From DASSKK01 sp035690495 (lineage in GTDB: Bacteria > Actinomycetota > Actinomycetes > Propionibacteriales > Nocardioidaceae), in contig DASSKK010000106.1 in assembly GCA_035690495.1 (NCBI GenBank), positions 1-64,000 of the forward strand: a DNA stretch of 64,000 bases, read 5' to 3'. The notes beneath the pieces are model-generated. The model ran no database searches. It was given only the letters and a program-made list of their open reading frames with translations, and was not told the DNA's origin. Numbering within the stretch: the first letter of the stretch is position 1; each line of letters starts with the position of its first letter. Below are positions 41,409 to 48,987 of the stretch, piece after piece. Position numbers and translations under genes: made by a program.

Positions 41409-42230
41409 GTGCACGCATGGGTGAACGGCGAGCTGCTGGAGGACCCGGGGGGTCCGGTGCTGAGCGTGCGCGACCACGGGCTGGTGGTCGGCGACGGAGT
41501 CTTCGAGACCATCAAGGTGGTCGACGGGCAGCCGTTCGCACTCTTCCGGCACCTGGACCGGCTGGCCGGTTCTGCCGCCGGGCTCGGGCTGGATGCGATC
41601 GACGAGAAGCAGGTACGTCGTGGCGTCGCCGCGGTGCTGGGCGCGGAGCACCTGTCGATGGGGAAGCTGCGGATCACGTGCACAGGCGGGCCGGGCCCGT
41701 TCGGGTCCGGGCGCGGTGACGGGCCGCCGACGGTCGTGGTGGTCGCCGACACGTTGTCCGATCGCCAGGCAGCCGCGGCGGTGGCCACCGTGCCGTGGCC
41801 GCGCAACGAGCGTGGCGCCCTGGCAGGGCTGAAGACCACGTCGTACGCAGAGAACGTGGTGGCGCTCGAGTATGCGGCCCGGCGCGGGGCGGACGAGGCG
41901 GTGTTCGCCAACACCGTGGGCGTGCTGTGCGAGGGGACTGGTTCCAACGTCTTCTACGTCGTCGACGGCGAGCTGCGAACGCCGAGCCTGAAGTCCGGCT
42001 GCCTGGCCGGAGTGACCCGCGCGCTGCTGCTGGAATGGGTCGGGGCGCGCGAGGTCGACGAGCAGATCGACGTCCTCTACACGGCCGACGAGGTGTTCCT
42101 GGCCTCCACGACCCGGGACGTGCAGCCGGTGCAGCGCTGCGATGAGCGCGATCTTTCGGCCCCGGGGCCGGTCACCGCCCACTGCCTCGAGGTCTGGGCC
42201 GCCAAGGAGGCGGAGAATCCGGATCCCTGA
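41409..42230 (+). CDS. pabC: Class IV PLP aminotransferase, aminodeoxychorismate lyase-like
   Basis: 273 residues from GTG 41409, leaderless. The fold-type IV PLP pattern is clear: VRDHGLVVGDGVFETIKV at the N-terminus, the PLP lysine in LAGLKTTSYAENVVAL near 142, EGTGSNVFYVVDG, and SGCLAGVTRALLLEW. Family members cleave 4-amino-4-deoxychorismate to p-aminobenzoate and pyruvate (folate pathway) or act as branched-chain/D-amino-acid aminotransferases; length and N-terminus favour PabC, but no pabA/B is near. Confidence 0.82.
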   Translation: MHAWVNGELLEDPGGPVLSVRDHGLVVGDGVFETIKVVDGQPFALFRHLDRLAGSAAGLGLDAIDEKQVRRGVAAVLGAEHLSMGKLRITCTGGPGPFGSGRGDGPPTVVVVADTLSDRQAAAAVATVPWPRNERGALAGLKTTSYAENVVALEYAARRGADEAVFANTVGVLCEGTGSNVFYVVDGELRTPSLKSGCLAGVTRALLLEWVGAREVDEQIDVLYTADEVFLASTTRDVQPVQRCDERDLSAPGPVTAHCLEVWAAKEAENPDP

Positions 42231-42241
42231 GCACAGGCAGC

Positions 42242-42805
42242 TCAGGAGATCGCGCGCTGCCGCTCCCGGTAGGCGGCCACGTGCAGCCGGTTGCCGCACG
42301 TGCGCGCGTCGCAGTACCTCTTCGACCGGTTGCGAGACAGGTCGACCAGCACCTGGTCGCAGTCGGGCGCCTCGCAGCGCCGCAGTCGCTCGTGCTCGCC
42401 GGCGGCGATCACCTGAGCGAGCGCCATGCCGAGGTCTACGGCCAGATGCTCGGCCAGGGAGGCGCCGGGCGCGAAGTAGTGGATGTGGAGGTCGTAGCCG
42501 TCGTGATCGGTCAGCCTTGGGGTGACCGGAGAACGCGACACCAGCGAGTTGACGAGAGTGGCGGCCGCGGCGGCGTCGTCGGCGCCGAAGACCGGTCGCA
42601 GGTCCGCAGCCAGGCGGCGTACGGCGTCCAGGTCGGACGGGCGCAGGGTGGCGACCTCGCTCACGTCATGGCCGCGAACCAGCTCGTCGAGCGCGTCCAG
42701 GTCGGACAGGTCGGAGTTGACGAGGTCGACGAGACAGCCCAGCGAGTGCTCGGTGTCGTGGCTGAAGATCAAGATCGACTCCTGCCCGGGCGGGGGCCCT
42801 CCCAT
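42242..42805 (-). CDS. CGNR zinc-finger (ABATE-domain) regulator
   Basis: 187 residues from ATG 42805 with GGAGG 7 nt upstream. The ABATE-like N-terminal domain (about 15-135, FSHDTEHSLGCLVDLVNS) is followed by the C-terminal zinc finger: RRCEAPDCDQVLVDLSRNRS, then RYCDARTCGNRLHVAAYRER (CGNR motif), a stress-related putative DNA-binding type. A TTG start eleven codons later (MIFSHDT-like, AGGAG upstream) is an alternative that would leave the long dyad wholly non-coding. Confidence 0.88.
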   Translation of the reverse strand: MGGPPPGQESILIFSHDTEHSLGCLVDLVNSDLSDLDALDELVRGHDVSEVATLRPSDLDAVRRLAADLRPVFGADDAAAAATLVNSLVSRSPVTPRLTDHDGYDLHIHYFAPGASLAEHLAVDLGMALAQVIAAGEHERLRRCEAPDCDQVLVDLSRNRSKRYCDARTCGNRLHVAAYRERQRAIS

Positions 42806-42852
42806 GGTTGGTCCTCCCGGCCAACCATAGCCGCCACGCCCGGGCAGGAGTC
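42777..42852. promoter_or_regulatory. Nested 16-bp and 8-bp inverted repeats around the CGNR gene start
   Basis: Outer arms 42777-42792 and 42837-42852 are a perfect 16-bp inverted repeat (GACTCCTGCCCGGGCG and its complement). An inner perfect 8-bp pair ATGGTTGG/CCAACCAT lies at 42804-42811 and 42821-42828. It starts 5 bp after the ssgB stop. Candidate terminator for ssgB and translational or operator control for the CGNR gene. Confidence 0.75.
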
Positions 42853-42856
42853 AGGC

Positions 42857-43297
42857 TCAGGCCGCCTCGGCGGCGAAGATCGCGGCGATCGTGGCGTCGA
42901 CGTCCAGGTGCTCGGACTCGCTGCCCGGAGAGACCACGCCGCTCATCCGCTCGACGAAGTTGCTCAGGTCACCGGTGCGGGCCTGCACGAGGGCCTCGCC
43001 GTCCGGCGAGCAGAGCTCGATGATCACTACCGCGTGGCCCTGGTCGTCCAGGCACGGCCATACGTGCACGTCGCCGTCCCCGGCCGGCTCATGGATCCCC
43101 TCCCGGAGCAGATCGCGTCCGAACGTCCAGCGGACCTGACCGGCAGCAGTCAAGAACACCGTGGTGACCGCGTACGGGTCGCGCGGGTCGTAGACGAGCT
43201 CCGCGGTGATCGGCGTGGCCTCCCCGGTCGCGTCGATCAGCTCCAGGCCCACCGTCTGCACCAGCGATAGCGGCGCGGTGTTCATCGAGTAGTCCAT
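42857..43297 (-). CDS. ssgB: SsgA/SsgB-family sporulation and cell-division regulator (SALP)
   Basis: 146 residues behind GGGAGG. The SALP core is clear: TAELVYDPRDPYAVTTVFLT, then GQVRWTFGRDLLREGIHEPA, GDGDVHVWP and ALVQARTGDLSNFVERM. In Streptomyces SsgB helps place FtsZ at division sites. In non-sporulating relatives a single SsgB-like gene is usual. The symbol is by family; the ortholog type is not certain. Confidence 0.9.
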   Translation of the reverse strand: MDYSMNTAPLSLVQTVGLELIDATGEATPITAELVYDPRDPYAVTTVFLTAAGQVRWTFGRDLLREGIHEPAGDGDVHVWPCLDDQGHAVVIIELCSPDGEALVQARTGDLSNFVERMSGVVSPGSESEHLDVDATIAAIFAAEAA

Positions 43298-43517
43298 CTC
43301 GTCCTCCCATTGGTCCCCATCGGAACTTCGTCAAGGAGACGAACCAGGTTGGGTGCCATGACGGCAAATCTGCCGTGGACGGTGACTTTTTTTCGTCGCT
43401 TGCCATAACCACTCGACGATGTGTCCGGTTTGCATGGTTCTGCGGGAGTGATTTGCCCGAACGGCTGGCTACGCTGACTCGAAATGCCCACCCCGATCAC
43501 CCCGTGCAAGGCCACCG

Positions 43518-43949
43518 ATGACAACCTCCTGGTACTCGCGCCTGGACAAGCGGCTGCACGCCCACCCGGCCCTCGCCTGGCTGACCAAGATCGTGGTGAG
43601 CCTGGTCGGGTTCGCGGTGCTGATCCTCGGGTTTATCACGATCGTCACCCCCGGGCCGGCGGTGGTGCTGATCCCGCTGGGTCTGGCGATCCTGGCGACC
43701 GAGTTCGCCTGGGCGCGGCGCGCGCTGGTCAAGGCCCGCGAGTACGCCGCCCGCGCCAAGGCCAAGGCCGAGCAGATGGACCCCCGAGTACGTCGTCGGC
43801 GGATCCTGCTCGCCGTCGTCGGCGTGCTGGCCGTAGTTGCCGCGATCGTGGCCTACGTATGGGTCTACGACTGGCCCGGCTGGGCGGTGAGCGCCTGGAA
43901 CTGGGCGCAGGGCCGTGCCGGGTGGCTGCCCGACCTGCCCAAGATGTGA
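43518..43949 (+). CDS. TIGR02611/PGPGW-family membrane protein
   Basis: 143 residues from ATG 43518 (weak ribosome site). Two neighbouring N-terminal helices (about 22-60) around the signature VTPGPAVVLIPLGLAILATE, a basic cytoplasmic stretch with many Ala/Lys/Arg, and a third helix (about 97-118). Function unknown; found as a single gene across actinobacteria. Confidence 0.85.
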   Translation: MTTSWYSRLDKRLHAHPALAWLTKIVVSLVGFAVLILGFITIVTPGPAVVLIPLGLAILATEFAWARRALVKAREYAARAKAKAEQMDPRVRRRRILLAVVGVLAVVAAIVAYVWVYDWPGWAVSAWNWAQGRAGWLPDLPKM

Positions 43950-43988
43950 GCGAGCCGCGTCGTACGCTAGGGTTTCCGGCGCGACACA

Positions 43989-44063
43989 GGGCGATTGGCG
44001 CAGTGGTAGCGCGCTTCGTTCACACCGAAGAGGTCACTGGTTCGAACCCAGTATCGCCCACCA
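43989..44063 (+). tRNA. tRNA-Val (CAC)
   Basis: Acceptor stem GGGCGAT/ATCGCCC, anticodon arm CTTCG-TTCACAC-CGAAG with CAC, T loop GGTTCGAAC, discriminator A and encoded CCA. Nearly the same as the GAC isoacceptor outside the anticodon arm. Its 3' end is the edge of a second, decayed island. Confidence 0.95.
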
Positions 44064-44079
44064 GCGTTTACCGAGGTCA

Positions 44080-44099
44080 GAGGCCCTTTCGAGGGCCTC
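44080..44099 (+). terminator. Terminator of tRNA-Val(CAC)
   Basis: Perfect 8-bp stem GAGGCCCT/AGGGCCTC with a TTCG tetraloop, then ccttccgtttcc, 16 bp after the CCA end. Confidence 0.8.
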
Positions 44100-44168
44100 C
44101 TTCCGTTTCCGGGAACACACGGGGAACAAGAAGCAGTCACATTTGACCTCTCCTGACCCGGCGACGCC

Positions 44169-44366
44169 TCATCGCCAGTTGCCGACCGGCCTGGCGTCGA
44201 TGAAGCGCTCGACCGACTCGACCTTGATCCTCAACGTCTTTCGTCCGAGACGTACGGCGTCAAGCTGGCCGTCGGCGATGTAGCGGCGGACCGTTCGTGT
44301 CGAGACCGTGAGTGCATCGGCTGCGTCGTTGAGCGAGACCAGCCTTCGGGTGATGGTGGTGGCCAT
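44169..44366 (-). CDS. Excisionase-like helix-turn-helix protein
   Basis: 65 residues from ATG 44366. RLVSLNDAADALTVSTRTVR followed by RYIADGQLDAVRLGRKTLRI is the HTH-17 excisionase type. It lies 100 bp from tRNA-Val(CAC), where an xis gene of an integrated element would be, but the neighbouring integrase is only a distant fragment at 46195-46428. Confidence 0.8.
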   Translation of the reverse strand: MATTITRRLVSLNDAADALTVSTRTVRRYIADGQLDAVRLGRKTLRIKVESVERFIDARPVGNWR

Positions 44367-44682
44367 GGTGGGGCTCCTGGTTCGGTGGCGACACCCTGCC
44401 GGTCGCCCTCACTCCCCAAGGGCGGAACTCTGGCCGCGAGTGGCCAAGGCTGGCGCGAGATGCGATCGCGCATCGGACCGGTCAGACCCCGCCCAACGGC
44501 GGCAACGGCCTCGTCCGTCACCGATTCGCGATCCCCAACCGGGACCACCACAGGACTCTGCGGTGCCGGTGGAATCCGTCGCAGAATGCCGGGGCGGGGG
44601 CGACGACTCGTGCAGGGTAAGCGGGCCGGTCGTTGAATGCTCCGTCGACTTGCCCATACCCGCACGACGGCAGATGAGTGCG
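44367..44682. other. Intergenic region in the tRNA-Val(CAC) island
   Basis: About 316 bp without a supported gene; overlapping ORFs on both strands have atypical composition and no ribosome site. No clear repeat or site seen. Confidence 0.4.
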
Positions 44683-44898
44683 TCAGCGTCTGCCAATGCG
44701 GAAGAGGTACACGACTGCGGCGACTACTGCTGATGACACGAGCGTCTTGAACAGCACGTTCGTGACTTGGCTGCGCCAGTCGAAGAGGAGGTCGGCCGTC
44801 CAGAGCAGGGCCGACCCGACAGCCACCGTGAGCATAAAGAGACCGAGTCCAGTGGCGATTGCGACTGTCTTGTCGTCTCGCTGCCGCTGCGTCTGCAC
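44683..44898 (-). CDS. Small two-helix membrane protein
   Basis: 71 residues from GTG 44898. Two hydrophobic segments (about 12-32 and 45-66) around a short WRSQ loop. CATAAT lies 6 nt before the GTG (44910-44905, minus strand), which supports this start over longer frames and suggests a leaderless mRNA. Function unknown. Confidence 0.55.
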   Translation of the reverse strand: MQTQRQRDDKTVAIATGLGLFMLTVAVGSALLWTADLLFDWRSQVTNVLFKTLVSSAVVAAVVYLFRIGRR

Positions 44899-45201
44899 CC
44901 CTTCATTATGCTCAACACGAGATGAGTTTGGGCGAGCCGCGTCAGGCAAGACCATGCTTTCGCCGGGCAGGTAGTCGGTGTCAGCCGGGCCAGAAGAGGA
45001 ACGGCCTGCGGCACCGTCACCGCAGCTTGCCGGCGCCACTCTGAGCGTTGGGAGCGGGCCCAGTACCTGCGGTCATGGCAGGACGATGTCTGACGATGAG
45101 CCCGGCAGTTGAGCCCGAGCCATGTTCAGCGCCGACTGACGGCGCCCCTCGCCACGAAACTCGCTTGGCCGGAGTCTCACACCGACCTCATCATGGACGG
45201 C
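44899..45201. other. Region without a supported gene
   Basis: About 300 bp between the small membrane protein and the antitoxin fragment. It contains only the -10 box at 44905-44910. No repeat or RNA gene recognised. Confidence 0.4.
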
Positions 45202-45363
45202 ATGTCCGCACAGCGCTCCGCCTTCTGGGACGACCTCGCCCGCGACTTGCACGACCGCCGTTTTCGGGCGGCCTACCAATGGGCATCTCTGCGGATCGCC
45301 GCTGTCGACTTCGCGGTCAACGCCGCATGCTGGCTCAGCCGGCGACAGGGACGCGAAGGCTGA
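45202..45363 (+). pseudogene. Truncated N-terminal part of an XRE-type antitoxin
   Basis: About 53 codons: QRSAFWDDLARDLHDRRFRA then AYQWASLRIAAVDFAVNAA. This matches the FWxDLAxDLxDPxFxxAY... IxTIDxIVNxLD leader found before the HTH of many XRE antitoxins, but the HTH itself is missing and the frame ends early. It probably is a decayed TA gene, overlapping the end of the antitoxin on the other strand. Confidence 0.45.
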
Positions 45364-45670
45364 TCGACTCGGTCGGCGCGGTGCCGGGCTCTGCGAGCAC
45401 GAACTGAATCTCGACTCCCAAGGCGGTCGTGAGCTTGAGGAGTGTCTGGGTGGTCGGCGCAACCTGACCGCGCTCGATCCGGCTGATGTCGGCCTGAGTC
45501 ACCCCGGACAGCTCCGCTAGGTCGGACTGTCGGAGACCGCGCGCCTTGCGGGCTCCGAAGATGACCGAGCCGAAAGCCGCGGCCTGATCGAACGCACGCA
45601 TCAGGTCGCGCTGAGCAGGAGTCATCGACGCCTCGCGCTCGCGCGCGTACTCGGCAAAGGTCTTTGCCAT
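45335..45670 (-). CDS. XRE-family antitoxin (HigA-like)
   Basis: 111 residues from ATG 45670 (AGAGGAG ribosome site; the longer frame is not needed). The helix-turn-helix is at about 50-85: ARGLRQSDLAELSGVTQADI then SRIERGQ. It follows the toxin gene by 63 bp on the same strand. Confidence 0.85.
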   Translation of the reverse strand: MAKTFAEYAREREASMTPAQRDLMRAFDQAAAFGSVIFGARKARGLRQSDLAELSGVTQADISRIERGQVAPTTQTLLKLTTALGVEIQFVLAEPGTAPTESISLRVPVAG

Positions 45671-45733
45671 GGCCGCTCCTCTCATCGGTCGAACATCACC
45701 AGCGTATGTCGAAACCCACATACGCTCAAGGCC

Positions 45734-46198
45734 CTACCGCTTCTTGCGCTGCTCCTTGGAACGCTTCGTCTCGGCTGCCTTCCAGTGCACCAGTCGCTTG
45801 CGCGCTTCCTGGATCTCCTTGTTCTGCTGGCGCGGACTATCGTCGCCACCCTTGTCGTAGCCATGGAGCAGCAGCACAACCTTGTTGCCGTGGAAGTGCA
45901 CGAATAACCGCAGGAGGATCCTCTTCTGCGTCGGCAGGCCCGCGCCCGGCTCGTGTCCGGCGAGTCCTTCGATGGTGGAAGCGTCATGCCGCACGCGGAA
46001 CTCATGCAGGCCGTCTCCCAGCGCCTTGAGCCAGGGCGTCGACGCCAGTCCGAGGCCGTGAACTTCAAGAAACCGCACGATGCCCGCGCGGAGCGCCATG
46101 AACTCCGCATCGGTCAGCGAGGCCATCCAAGTCTCCACGGGACGACGCCCAGCGTTGTCCTCGTAGAACTCGGTGGTCCACGTTCGGTCCTCGGTCAC
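45734..46198 (-). CDS. RelE/ParE-superfamily (phage Gp49-like) toxin
   Basis: 154 residues from GTG 46198. WTTEFYEDNAGRRPVETWMA at the start, LKALGDGLHEFRVRHDAS in the middle and RILLRLFVHFHGNKVVLLLH then GYDKGG are diagnostic of HigB-like Gp49 toxins. The long basic tail is extra. Its start overlaps the stop of the integrase fragment (GTGA), so the TA pair sits directly behind a broken integrase. Confidence 0.88.
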   Translation of the reverse strand: MTEDRTWTTEFYEDNAGRRPVETWMASLTDAEFMALRAGIVRFLEVHGLGLASTPWLKALGDGLHEFRVRHDASTIEGLAGHEPGAGLPTQKRILLRLFVHFHGNKVVLLLHGYDKGGDDSPRQQNKEIQEARKRLVHWKAAETKRSKEQRKKR

Positions 46199-46428
46199 GC
46201 ATTCACGCTCCCATCCCGATCCGACACCAACGCCGACAACCGCCTCGCGATCTCGGCGTCGCGGTCGGCAGCGGCGTGCTGGTAGCGCATGGCGGCGCCA
46301 GGTGTGGAGTGGCCCAGCCAGCCTATGAGCTCGGTGAGGGTCGCGCCGGTCTGGGCGGCGAGGAGGGCGCCGGTGTGGCGAAGATCGTGCCAGCGCACAT
46401 CGTCGCGGCCCGCGGCCAGGACGGCGTT
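46195..46428 (-). pseudogene. C-terminal integrase fragment
   Basis: About 77 codons: AAGRDDVRWHDLRHTGALLA then AQTGATLTELIGWLGHSTPG and AAMRYQHAAADRDAEIARRL. This is box II (HDLRHT), LGH and the catalytic tyrosine (MRYQH) of a tyrosine recombinase. The rest of the gene is missing: at about 46430 it joins a DUF4242-like gene in another frame. Confidence 0.85.
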
Positions 46429-46513
46429 GGACTTCGCCGTACAGGTCGTGCAGCTGGTCGGCGCTCATACGCCCGACACCGGGGACTTCGCGGGCGATCA
46501 GGTACTTGGGCAT
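46429..46513 (-). pseudogene. 5' fragment of a DUF4242-like gene cut by the island
   Basis: 28 codons from ATG 46513 (GAGGAG ribosome site): MPKYLIAREVPGVGRMSADQ then LHDLYGEVQ. The start resembles DUF4242 proteins (MPKYLIEREIPGAG-type). After about 46430 the sequence becomes integrase in a different frame, so this is an island junction. Confidence 0.5.
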
Positions 46514-46689
46514 GGCTCCTCCTCAGGAGTTCCGGGCGGCCCGGCCGCCGACCCGGTCACCATCGTGGCCGCGGACCGTCGCTCGCGCATGGGGCGTTTA
46601 CCCGACGAGCCGGTGTTCCATCGCGAACAGCACGGTGGCCGGACGGAGGGCGGGGGTGCGGATGGAACGGGTGGTGTCGGCGACGCACC

Positions 46690-48076
46690 TCACCGTGCGG
46701 CGGCCCTCCGGACGGCGTCCACCGCCCGCGCGACGTCGTCCTCGTCGGTGGCCCAGTTGCTGACCGAGATCCGGAGCACATCCTGTCCGCGCCAGCGCGA
46801 GCCTGACATCCAGGTCTGTCCCTCGGCTATCAGCCGGTCGATCACGGCCCGGGTGCGGTCGTCGTCATCGAACCCGACGCACACCTGTGTGTAGTCGACC
46901 TGGTTCAGGACATGGGCGCCGTCGACACCGGCGACACCCTCGGCGATCCGCCCGGCATGCCCGGCCAGGTCTGCGACGAGCTGGGCGACTCCGTCCCGCC
47001 CGAGTGAGCGAAGCGCGGCCCACACCGGCACACCGCGGGCGACGCCGGGAGAGCTCGGGCACCCGGTCGGCCGGGTTCCCTCGACCGGTGGCGTCGGCCG
47101 GGAGGTAGCTCGCGTGCAGGCCGAAGGACGTTCGCACGGCGTTGGGATCCGCGACGGCGACGATGCCGCAGTCGTAGGGCACGTTCAGGGTCTTGTGTGC
47201 GTCGCTCGCCCATGAGTCCGCGCGCTCGACACCGGCAGTGAGCCGGGCGAGCCGGGGGCAGGCAGCCGCCCACAGGCCGAACGCCCCGTCGACGTGCGTC
47301 CAGGCGCCATGCGTATGGGCAAGCGCGATCGCCCCGGCGAACGGGTCGAACGCACCGGAGTGCAGGTTGCCAGCCTGCAGGCAGAGCACGATCGGTGCGG
47401 TGGCGGGAATCCGGTCAAGGGCCACGGCCAGCGCGTCCAACCGGATGCGGCCCTGGTCGTCGGTGGCCACCACGGTCGGCGCACCCAGCCCGAGATAGCG
47501 CAACGCGAGGTCGACGCTGTCGTGTCGCTCGGCGCCGACCAGGACGTGCACTCGTGGTGCGCCACTCAGACCGTCGTCGTGCACGCTCCAGCCCGCCCGG
47601 CTCAGCACGTTGTCCCGCGCGGCGGCCAGGCCCGTGAAGTTCGCCATCGTCGCACCCGTGGTGAACCCGACGGCAGCACCGGCCGGCAACCCGAACAGCT
47701 CTATCAACCACTGGCCCGCCACCTCTTCGAGCGCGGCGACGGCGGGCGTCACGTCCCGGAGGCCGGCGTTCTGGTCCCAGGCGCTGACCAGCCAGTCTGC
47801 GGCGAGTGCGGCCGGCAGGGTGCCGCCCATGACCCAACCGAAGAAACGGCCGGACTGGATCACCATCAGGCCGGCCTCCGCGCCCGACGCGAGCTCGTCG
47901 ACGACGCGTTCCGCGGGTAGACCCCGGGCCGGCAGCGGACCGCCGAACGCCGCCGCCAGCACGTCCGCGGACCTCGTCGGCGGAACCGGACGATCGGGTA
48001 CCGAACCGAGCCACCTGCGCGCATGCGTCGCCGCACGGTCGAGCGGCTCGTCGTAACCGGTGTCGTCCGCACTCAT
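46690..48076 (-). pseudogene. PLP-dependent (group II) amino-acid decarboxylase, frameshifted
   Basis: From ATG 48076 (AAGGAG ribosome site) about 345 codons give a good PLP decarboxylase: VGFTTGATMANFTGLAAARD, HTHGAWTHVDGAFGLWAA and the PLP lysine in SWASDAHKTLNVPYDCGIVA. Near 47041-47045 one extra base shifts the frame. The correct continuation, GVPVWAALRSLGRDGVAQLV to the TGA at 46690, is in the next frame. Repaired it would be about 460 residues (aromatic-L-amino-acid decarboxylase-like). Either a recent pseudogene or a sequencing error. Confidence 0.88.
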
Positions 48077-48266
48077 CGTGACGCTCCTTCGACCTCCGGT
48101 ACGTCGTGTCCGTGCCGTCTCGACGCACGTCCCGGGGCGTGTCCCTCGTCAGGGTACGGCGATAACCAGGCCGCCGTGTCGATGTGCTGGACGGGGGGAC
48201 CCCGAGATGACAGGCTTTGTGCCGCTCAGCCGGCACGCAGGCACTTCCACACAAAGGGGACCCACG

Positions 48267-48881
48267 ATGAGCAACGAGCAGCCGCCTCCATCCCACGGAT
48301 ACGGCGAACAGCCGGGCGAACGGCCCGGTGAGCAGCCGGGCGGCTACCCGGGACAGCAGATGCCGAGCTACCCGGCGCCCCCGCCGCCGTACGGCCAGGC
48401 CACGGCCTCTGTCGAGCAGCCTGCTTCGATCCAGACCGCGGTGCGGTTGATGTGGGTGGGCGCCGCGTTGAGCGTGATCTCGTTGATCGTCGGGCTGATC
48501 GCGATCGGCGGCATGAAGGACGAGATCCGCAACCAGCTCCAGGCCCAGGGCCAGCAGGTCACCCAGTCCGCGGTCGATGCCGCGTTCACGGTGGGCATCC
48601 TGTTCGGCGTCGTCTTCGGGATCATCGGCGTCCTGCTGTGGCTGTGGATGGCCTGGAAGAACGGCCAGGGACGCTCCTGGGCACGGATCGTGGCGACCGT
48701 GCTCGGTGTGATCTATCTGATCTCGACGATCATCAACCTGAGCTCGAGCACGTCCTCCGGGTTCTCGAAGATCCTGGGCGTGATCACGCTGATCGTCGAC
48801 ATCGTGATCCTGGTGTTGCTCTACCGTAAGGAGTCCAGCGACTTCTACAAGGGACGCTCGACGCGTGGTGCCTACGCCTGA
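48267..48881 (+). CDS. Membrane protein with Pro/Gly-rich N-terminus
   Basis: 204 residues from ATG 48267 (AAAGGGGA ribosome site). A disordered Gly/Pro/Gln-rich cytoplasmic front (about 1-50) precedes four hydrophobic helices (about 60-82, 107-130, 142-158, 170-190). This architecture is frequent in actinobacteria (DUF4064-like); the function is unknown. Confidence 0.75.
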   Translation: MSNEQPPPSHGYGEQPGERPGEQPGGYPGQQMPSYPAPPPPYGQATASVEQPASIQTAVRLMWVGAALSVISLIVGLIAIGGMKDEIRNQLQAQGQQVTQSAVDAAFTVGILFGVVFGIIGVLLWLWMAWKNGQGRSWARIVATVLGVIYLISTIINLSSSTSSGFSKILGVITLIVDIVILVLLYRKESSDFYKGRSTRGAYA

Positions 48882-48930
48882 GCGCGTCTGACGCCCGAAA
48901 ACCCGCGGGCGGGGGAGCGCCAGCGGCCGA

Positions 48931-48936
48931 TACGAT
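48931..48936 (+). promoter_or_regulatory. Possible -10 box of thrS
   Basis: TACGAT about 51 nt before the thrS start. A transcript from it would begin inside the left arm of the adjoining dyad, so either this box or the hairpin role is wrong. Confidence 0.4.
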
Positions 48937-48970
48937 CGACGGACCCGAGCACACCGCCCGGGTCCGTCGA
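48936..48970 (+). promoter_or_regulatory. Perfect 12-bp inverted repeat in the thrS upstream region
   Basis: TCGACGGACCCG and CGGGTCCGTCGA (11-nt loop) lie immediately before the GAGGAG ribosome site. It could be an RNA hairpin affecting thrS translation or a DNA operator. No T-box features are seen. Confidence 0.65.
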
Positions 48971-48987
48971 TTCGAGGAGCCTGTTCC

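Noticed and set aside
43484..44146. ORF MPTPITPCKATDDN... starting 34 bp before the PGPGW gene and running through the tRNA
   Set aside because: Different frame from the clear TIGR02611-type gene; it reads through the tRNA-Val gene.
44409..44696. Minus-strand ORF between the excisionase-like gene and the small membrane protein
   Set aside because: Atypical composition, no ribosome site or -10 box, no domain.
48882..48987. T-box riboswitch upstream of thrS
   Set aside because: The region is only about 100 nt; no specifier or antiterminator motif is visible, only the 12-bp dyad.
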